Shown in pieces: positions 59,491-64,000 of a stretch of DNA of 64,000 bases (position 1 is its first letter; the number at the start of each line of letters is the position of its first letter). The translations under genes and the position numbers were made by a program. Origin of the DNA: Bradyrhizobium sp. AZCC 1693 (lineage in GTDB: Bacteria; Pseudomonadota; Alphaproteobacteria; Rhizobiales; Xanthobacteraceae); the NCBI RefSeq assembly GCF_036924745.1, contig NZ_JAZHSD010000001.1, positions 1,178,001 through 1,242,000 of the forward strand, in the 5' to 3' direction. The notes under the pieces are model-generated. The model was not told the origin of the DNA, searched no databases, and worked only from the letters and a program-made list of their open reading frames with translations.

Positions 59491-60474
59491 ATGTCGAAAA
59501 AAGCCAAGAAAACTGCGGCTCAAACAGTGGCCCGCGCGGCTCCCAAAGCGGCCTCGCGAGCCGTTGCAAAAACCGCGACAAAACGTCCGGCAAACAGCCT
59601 CAACGGCGCCACCGCCGAGCGGATCGCCACGGCGCTGGAAGCCATCGCCGGCCACCTCTCCGCAGCCTCCCCGGCGGCCGGAAATGGTGAGTCGTTCGGC
59701 TCCGCCGACGCCTTTGTCTGGCATCCGGACGGACGCCTGTCGCCGGTGCCGCGCGTCAGCCGCGTCGACCTCGGCCTGCTCAAAGGCATCGACCGGATGC
59801 GCGACATCCTGATCGAAAACACCGAGCGCTTTGCCGACGGGCTGCCGGCCAACAACGCGCTGCTGTGGGGCGCGCGCGGCATGGGCAAGTCGTCGCTGGT
59901 GAAGGCAACTCACGCCAATATCAACATCGACCGCAAGCCGGCCGACCGGCTGAAGCTGATCGAGATCCACCGCGAGGATATCGAAAGCCTGCCCGGCCTG
60001 ATGGATCTGCTGCGCAGCTCCGATTTCCGCTTCATCGTGTTCTGCGACGACCTCTCCTTCGACGGCAACGACGCCTCCTACAAATCGCTGAAGGCGGTGC
60101 TGGAAGGCGGTATCGAGGGACGTCCCGACAACGTCATCCTCTACGCCACCTCGAACCGGCGGCACCTTTTGGCGCGCGAGATGATCGAGAACGAACGCTC
60201 GACCGCGATCAACCCGGGCGAAGCGGTCGAGGAGAAGGTGTCGCTGTCGGACCGTTTTGGTCTCTGGCTCGGCTTCCATCGCTGCAGCCAGGACGAATAT
60301 CTGGCGATGGTGCGCGGCTATTGTGGCCATTACGGCATCAAGATCGCCGACGACGAGCTGGAGCGCGAGGCGCTGGAATGGTCGACCACCCGCGGCTCCC
60401 GCTCGGGCCGCGTCGCCTGGCAGTTCACGCAGGAACTGGCAGGACGGCTGGGTGTGAGGCTTTCGGGGAAGTAG
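59491..60474 (+). CDS. DUF815 AAA-type ATP-binding protein
   Basis: 327 aa. A Lys/Ala-rich basic N-terminus (residues 1-30), then the DUF815 core: NALLWGARGMGKSSLVKA (Walker A), FIVFCDDLSFDGND (Walker B), NVILYATSNRRHLL (sensor 1) and a C-terminal lid SGRVAWQFTQEL. Predicted ATPase with unknown target. ATG at 59491. Divergent from yajC. Confidence 0.9.
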   Translation: MSKKAKKTAAQTVARAAPKAASRAVAKTATKRPANSLNGATAERIATALEAIAGHLSAASPAAGNGESFGSADAFVWHPDGRLSPVPRVSRVDLGLLKGIDRMRDILIENTERFADGLPANNALLWGARGMGKSSLVKATHANINIDRKPADRLKLIEIHREDIESLPGLMDLLRSSDFRFIVFCDDLSFDGNDASYKSLKAVLEGGIEGRPDNVILYATSNRRHLLAREMIENERSTAINPGEAVEEKVSLSDRFGLWLGFHRCSQDEYLAMVRGYCGHYGIKIADDELEREALEWSTTRGSRSGRVAWQFTQELAGRLGVRLSGK

Positions 60475-60504
60475 GCGTTTCGCGACTGCCGTCGCCACGC
60501 TCTC

Positions 60505-60615
60505 CGCTCGTCATCCCCCCGCGAAGGCGGGGGACCCAGTACGCCGCGGCTTCGCGGTCAATCGCAAGTACTCTGGAATACTGGATCGCCCGCTTTCGCG
60601 GGCGACGACAGGGTG
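60505..60615. repeat. Dispersed palindromic repeat (GTACGCCGCGGC type)
   Basis: CGTCATCCCCCCGCGAAGGCGGGGGACCC, AGTACGCCGCGGCTTCGCGGTCAAT, then TACTGGATCGCCCGCTTTCGCGGGCGACGACA. It shares the ACCCAGTACGCCGCGGC core with the repeat invaded by the group II intron (52930-53012 and 54890-54925) and relates to 63405-63505. Confidence 0.7.
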
Positions 60616-60648
60616 CTTGTGGGTCTAGTGCAAGCGGCCGCTACGGCC

Positions 60649-62013
60649 TCACGCCCCGTTCAGGAATTGAAGCGGGTCAACCGGAGAAGATCCCTTGCGG
60701 ATCTCGAAGTGGAGCTGCGGCGACCCCACCTCGCCCGATTGACCCGATTTGGCAATGATCTGGCCGCGCTTGATCGTATCCCCGCGCTTCACCATCAGTT
60801 CACTCGCATGGGCATATGCGGTGACATAACCGTTGGAGTGCCGCACCAGAACCAGATTGCCGTAACCCTTGAGCTCGTTGCCGGAATAGGCGACCACGCC
60901 GTCTTCGGCGGCTTTCACCGGCGTGCCTTCCGGCACCGCCAAGTTGATTCCGTCATTCGATTTGCCGTTGGTCTTGGCGCCGTAGCTCGTGATCACCTTG
61001 CCGCGCACCGGCCAGCGGAAGGTCGGCAGCGCGCCGGTGGCTTCGCTGGGCTTGATGGAAGCTTGCTCGACGACAGGCTTTTCCTCCGCGACATTCGTGG
61101 TGGCGGAGGCCAGCCGCGCGGCCTGCGGCGGACCGCCGGCGGCGGCCATCTTGGTGGCCGGCGCCGCAACCGGGGCGACCGGCTGGGCAGGTGCTGCGGC
61201 GACGACGGGCTGCGCCACCGGCGCAACGGCCGCGGACTTCGAACCGGGCACGGTGAGCTTCATGCCGAGGCTGAGCTTGGCGGACTGATCGAGATTGTTG
61301 GCCTTGGCGAGTTCGGCAACCGGGACATGATTCCGGCGCGCGATGCTCATCAGCGTATCGCCACGATTGACGATATGGACGCTCGACGGTGCGGCCGCAG
61401 CGGCAACCGGCTTGGTGGCCGCCGGCGCGGCCGCAGCCACCGCCGTCTGCCGCGGAATGATCAGTTGCTGGCCGGGCGACAGCACGCGCGGGCCCTTGTA
61501 GCCATTGGCCTGCAGGATCGCGGCCGATGAAACGTTGTAGCGCTTGGCCAGAATGTCGAGCGTGTCGCTGGTGCCGACGATGATCGTGGTGCCGTTCTGT
61601 GCAGCCGGGCGCGCGGCTGCGACTGAGCGCGGCGGTACCGTGGCGGTGGTCTCGATCGGCGGTTGGGACGGCGGTGCATAGGACGAAATCCCGCGCCCTC
61701 CTCCCGACACTCCGCCCGAACTGGCCGGATAAGCGGGCGGCGCAGCGACGGCGGCCGGCGGCAAGGCCTGGGACTGGAATTGCGGCGCGGATGCCTGCGG
61801 CCGGGCGTATTGCGGCAGTTCGCGGCGTTCTGCGGCGGGCGAGCGCACCGAACCGGTGGCTTCGGGCTGCGAGGCAAAGGGATTGGAGAACGAGCTATCG
61901 GAAAAGCGCGTCTGCATATCGGCGCTGCAGCCGGCAAAGCCGACCGACATCAGCGCCAGTACCGCGACCTGCGGCATCCGACGCGAGCGAAGCAACTCGG
62001 CGACACGGGACAT
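60649..62013 (-). CDS. LysM/M23 lipoprotein, NlpD/DipM-like, degenerate active site
   Basis: 454 aa. Lipobox SVGFAGC near residue 29. Two LysM domains (IIVGTSDTLDILAKRYNVSS; VHIVNRGDTLMSIARRNHVP) are separated by Ala/Pro-rich linkers. The C-terminal LytM domain (about 325-450) ends SPQLHFEIRKGSSPVDPLQFL. In active M23 enzymes the first motif is H-x-G-x-D; here it reads SNDGINLAVPEGT, with Asn for His and Asn for Asp. Likely an amidase activator for cell division, as NlpD, EnvC and DipM are. Upstream neighbour of pcm in the usual order. Confidence 0.88.
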   Translation of the reverse strand: MSRVAELLRSRRMPQVAVLALMSVGFAGCSADMQTRFSDSSFSNPFASQPEATGSVRSPAAERRELPQYARPQASAPQFQSQALPPAAVAAPPAYPASSGGVSGGGRGISSYAPPSQPPIETTATVPPRSVAAARPAAQNGTTIIVGTSDTLDILAKRYNVSSAAILQANGYKGPRVLSPGQQLIIPRQTAVAAAAPAATKPVAAAAAPSSVHIVNRGDTLMSIARRNHVPVAELAKANNLDQSAKLSLGMKLTVPGSKSAAVAPVAQPVVAAAPAQPVAPVAAPATKMAAAGGPPQAARLASATTNVAEEKPVVEQASIKPSEATGALPTFRWPVRGKVITSYGAKTNGKSNDGINLAVPEGTPVKAAEDGVVAYSGNELKGYGNLVLVRHSNGYVTAYAHASELMVKRGDTIKRGQIIAKSGQSGEVGSPQLHFEIRKGSSPVDPLQFLNGA

Positions 62014-62122
62014 GGTTACTCACTCGTACGCAACAAAATACTGTTTTGAGTAAACACGTACCGAGTAAATAACCGCTTAACCCTTGGAATAAGATGTTGG
62101 CGGGAACCGCCAATCCGGGATT

Positions 62123-62767
62123 CTACAGTTCGCGCGCAATTCCCGGCAGGGCCGGGACGAAGCGGACATCGACCAATTCCTTGCGCTCGAACCCGCTGCC
62201 CGTCCTGGTCACCCTGACCAGCGTCTGGGTGCCGTGATGCGGGCCGACCGGTGCGATCAGGATGCCGCCGGGCTCGAGCCGCTCCAGCAGCTTTTCCGGG
62301 ATTTGCTCCATCGCGGCGGTGACGATGATGCGGTCAAAATCGCCGGCGCCCGGTGGTATGTCGAAGCCGTCGCCGTTCATCACCTCGATATTGTGATAGC
62401 CGAGCGCTTCGAGCCGGTCGCGGGCCGTGTCAGCCAGTGTCCGGTAGCGCTCGATGGTGAGGACGTGCGCGCATAACCGCGACAGCACCGCGGCCTGATA
62501 GCCGGAGCCGGTGCCGATCTCGAGTACCTTGTGGTGCTTCTGCAGCTGCAGCTGCTCGGTCATGTAGGCGACCACGAAGGGCTGGCTGATGGTCTGCCCG
62601 CAGGCGATGCCGAGCGCACTGTCGCGATAGGCATGCCCGCGATCGCCAGCCGCCACGAAAACCTCCCGCGGCACCTCTTCCATGGTGCGCAGCACGGCCT
62701 GGTCGCTGATCCCCCGCCGCCGCAGGGTGAGCTGAAACATCATCTTCTCGGGCGGTTCTTGCGACAT
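62123..62767 (-). CDS. pcm: Protein-L-isoaspartate O-methyltransferase
   Basis: 214 aa. Family blocks: [51 protein letters not shown], the SAM motif [19 protein letters not shown] and the late [18 protein letters not shown]. Methylates isoaspartyl residues to repair aged proteins in the cytosol. ATG at 62767 chosen; the ORF start 62821 reads through a repeat. Neighbour of nlpD-like and surE. Confidence 0.95.
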   Translation of the reverse strand: MSQEPPEKMMFQLTLRRRGISDQAVLRTMEEVPREVFVAAGDRGHAYRDSALGIACGQTISQPFVVAYMTEQLQLQKHHKVLEIGTGSGYQAAVLSRLCAHVLTIERYRTLADTARDRLEALGYHNIEVMNGDGFDIPPGAGDFDRIIVTAAMEQIPEKLLERLEPGGILIAPVGPHHGTQTLVRVTRTGSGFERKELVDVRFVPALPGIAREL

Positions 62768-63007
62768 TGCGGTCTCGCGGCGGGGCACAGGCCTCGCCGA
62801 GATGTAATAGCCTCCGCGCACTTAAGGAAGAATTTCCTCAATATTTTGGTTCCAGACAGCGGAACCGCTGTCCACCCCCGGCGTTGGGGCAGCGGCAAAT
62901 CCGTCGCCGGTGGCTTTGCTTCCAAAAGCGTGCCGGTTCATGTCGACGTTGCGCCCAGGGGTGTTTTTTGCGAACCTCAAAGCCTTGGAAGGGCAAGGAT
63001 TCCCCTC

Positions 63008-63385
63008 ATGATGGCGACACGGCCGGCGGGCTGTTCTGTATTCCTCGTTGAAGACGAGGTGATGATCCGGATGATGGTCGCTGACATGCTGGAAGAGCTG
63101 GGCCACAGCGTAGCTGCCGAGGCCGGCGAAATCGGCGAAGCGGTCAAGCTGGTGCAATCGACCGAATTCGATCTCGCCATTCTCGACGTCAACGTCAACG
63201 GCAAGGTGATCACGCCGGTGGCCGAGCTGATCACGGCGCGCAACCGCCCGTTCATCTTTGCGACCGGCTACGGCTCTTCCGGCCTGCCGCAGGAATATCG
63301 CGACCGCCCCGCCCTGCAGAAGCCGTTCCAGCTGGAGACGCTGGCGCAGGTCATCGCCGCCACGATGAAGAGCGCGACGGTTTAG
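63008..63385 (+). CDS. Single-domain response regulator (receiver)
   Basis: 125 aa. SVFLVEDEVMIRMMVADML (acidic pocket), DLAILDVNVNGKV with the phospho-acceptor Asp, PFIFATGYGSSGLP (Thr/Ser) and ALQKPFQLETL with the conserved Lys. No output domain. This is a CheY-like receiver, common in rhizobia next to sensor kinases, but none is nearby. Start is the first of two adjacent ATG (63008). It is transcribed opposite to surE and pcm and separates the two. Confidence 0.88.
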   Translation: MMATRPAGCSVFLVEDEVMIRMMVADMLEELGHSVAAEAGEIGEAVKLVQSTEFDLAILDVNVNGKVITPVAELITARNRPFIFATGYGSSGLPQEYRDRPALQKPFQLETLAQVIAATMKSATV

Positions 63386-63404
63386 GTGTTTTCCGCGCGC
63401 TCGG

Positions 63405-63505
63405 CCGTCATCATCCGCGTACGCGGATGATCCAGTATCCCAGGACCTGTGATTGAACCGAGAGGCCGCGGCGTACTGGATACCCGCTTTCGCGGGTATG
63501 ACGAA
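63405..63505. repeat. Dispersed palindromic repeat
   Basis: CATCATCCGCGTACGCGGATGATCC then GAACCGAGAGGCCGCGGCGTACTGGAT and ACCCGCTTTCGCGGGTATGACGA. Same general architecture as 60505-60615: two hairpins around a GCCGCGGCGTACTGGAT core. Confidence 0.65.
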
Positions 63506-63519
63506 TTTGGCTGCGGCCA

Positions 63520-64000
63520 CTACTTCAACGTCGTCGTCAGCTCTTCCGAAAATGCCTCGTCAGTCCGATCGAGCCGCAGCGGCGTGACCGATACGTAGCG
63601 GGCCGCGAGCGCCGCAAGATCGGTGCCTTCGGCCGGCGTATCCATCATCGCGGCGCGCTCGAAGCCGATCCAGAAGTAGGGATTGCCGCGGCCGTCGTGG
63701 CGCTTGTCGACCTTGAGGAAGCCGAGGTTGCGCTTGCCCTGCCGCGTCACGCGGACACCTTTGACCTGATCGGCCGTGCAGGCAGGGAAATTGACGTTGA
63801 TCACCGTGTTCTTCGGCACGCCCGCCTCGATTACCTTGCGCAGGATATCCGGACCGAATTTCAGCGCGGTGTCCCACAGCGGCGCGTGGCGGGTCTCGAT
63901 CGAAAATTCCTGGCTGAGCGCGAACGACGGGATGCCCAGGATCGTGCCTTCAAGGGCGCCGGCGATGGTGCCGGAATAGACCACGTCCTCGGCGACGTTG
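63520..64000 (-). CDS. surE: 5'/3'-nucleotidase SurE (C-terminal part)
   Basis: The last 160 codons are inside the window; the start is beyond 64000. NVAEDVVYSGTIAGALEGTI at the edge holds the Ser and Asp/Asn-rich nucleotide and metal site region, followed by GIPSFALSQ, NTVINVNFPACTADQVKG, RVTRQG and YFWIGF. SurE dephosphorylates nucleoside 5'- or 3'-monophosphates in stationary phase. Its partner pcm lies 750 bp away on the same strand. Confidence 0.95.
   Translation of the reverse strand, partial: NVAEDVVYSGTIAGALEGTILGIPSFALSQEFSIETRHAPLWDTALKFGPDILRKVIEAGVPKNTVINVNFPACTADQVKGVRVTRQGKRNLGFLKVDKRHDGRGNPYFWIGFERAAMMDTPAEGTDLAALAARYVSVTPLRLDRTDEAFSEELTTTLK

Noticed and set aside
60505..60615. 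Possible CRISPR-like array in the repeat-rich intergenic regions
   Set aside because: Repeats are paired hairpins at scattered loci, not regularly spaced direct repeats with spacers; no cas genes in the window.

Overview
The window is one contiguous piece of a high-GC alphaproteobacterial chromosome. The secreted CAP protein, HdeD, SPW, DUF1127, DUF192, DUF3597 and Omp25-like proteins, the many short conserved peptides, the yajC-secD-secF-Mth938-phytoene-synthase-like order, and several families of dispersed palindromic repeats all point to Bradyrhizobium or a close relative. That is recognition from memory, not the result of a search.

Layout. (1) 1-1858: a CAP-domain secreted-protein gene cut in two by an intact IS110 element (417-1711). 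(2) 1939-6563: a ~4.6 kb island between a tRNA-Pro gene and a detached copy of a tRNA-Pro 3' end. It holds an IS5 remnant, an ICMT-like membrane methyltransferase, a palindromic operator, an XRE-ASCH regulator overlapping a PIN-GNAT-PUA-like protein, an orphan XRE repressor and an AlpA-like excisionase/regulator. No integrase is present. (3) 6.6-17.4 kb: housekeeping genes (DUF192, double cold-shock protein, sirtuin, glyoxalase, GST, PilZ, tRNA-Glu) with an unusual density of microproteins, including an orphan Flp pilin and a PEP-CTERM protein. (4) 17.4-26.7 kb: M20 amidohydrolase, MFS transporter, PrsW protease, HdeD, DAHP synthase behind an aromatic-codon attenuator, and an OpgC-like acyltransferase. 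(5) 26.7-37.3 kb: a cut-off TonB receptor plug, the epmB-epmA operon opposite efp, an M23 peptidase, a C13 caspase-fold peptidase, an AhpD-like protein divergent from a MarR regulator, a MltB-like transglycosylase and an outer-membrane beta-barrel. (6) 37.3-45.2 kb: a second IS110, PCC-domain protein plus acyl-CoA synthetase, TPR and SPW proteins, and an IS4-family element with a 10-bp target duplication. (7) 45.3-52.9 kb: FAH-family protein, DUF3597, DUF2189, a second MltB-like protein, DUF1127, trmFO and a kinase-ANL fusion. (8) 53.0-54.9 kb: a group II intron inside a dispersed repeat. (9) 54.9-64 kb: phytoene-synthase-like and Mth938-like proteins, secF, secD, yajC, a DUF815 ATPase, a degenerate LytM/NlpD-like lipoprotein, pcm, a receiver protein and surE (partial).

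How the genes work together. EpmA and EpmB modify the EF-P encoded opposite them. YajC-SecD-SecF support protein export. The two MltB-like enzymes, the two M23/LytM proteins and CAP/OMP/OpgC-type proteins belong to envelope maintenance. SurE, Pcm and the NlpD-like protein form the classic stationary-phase cluster. The candidate for an undescribed system is the island pair XRE-ASCH / PIN-GNAT-PUA, which looks like an autoregulated toxin-antitoxin or defence module with two possible effector domains in one chain. Second-rank candidates are the IS110 bridge RNA with an 8-nt match to its insertion site and the Phe/Trp/Tyr leader peptide in front of DAHP synthase.
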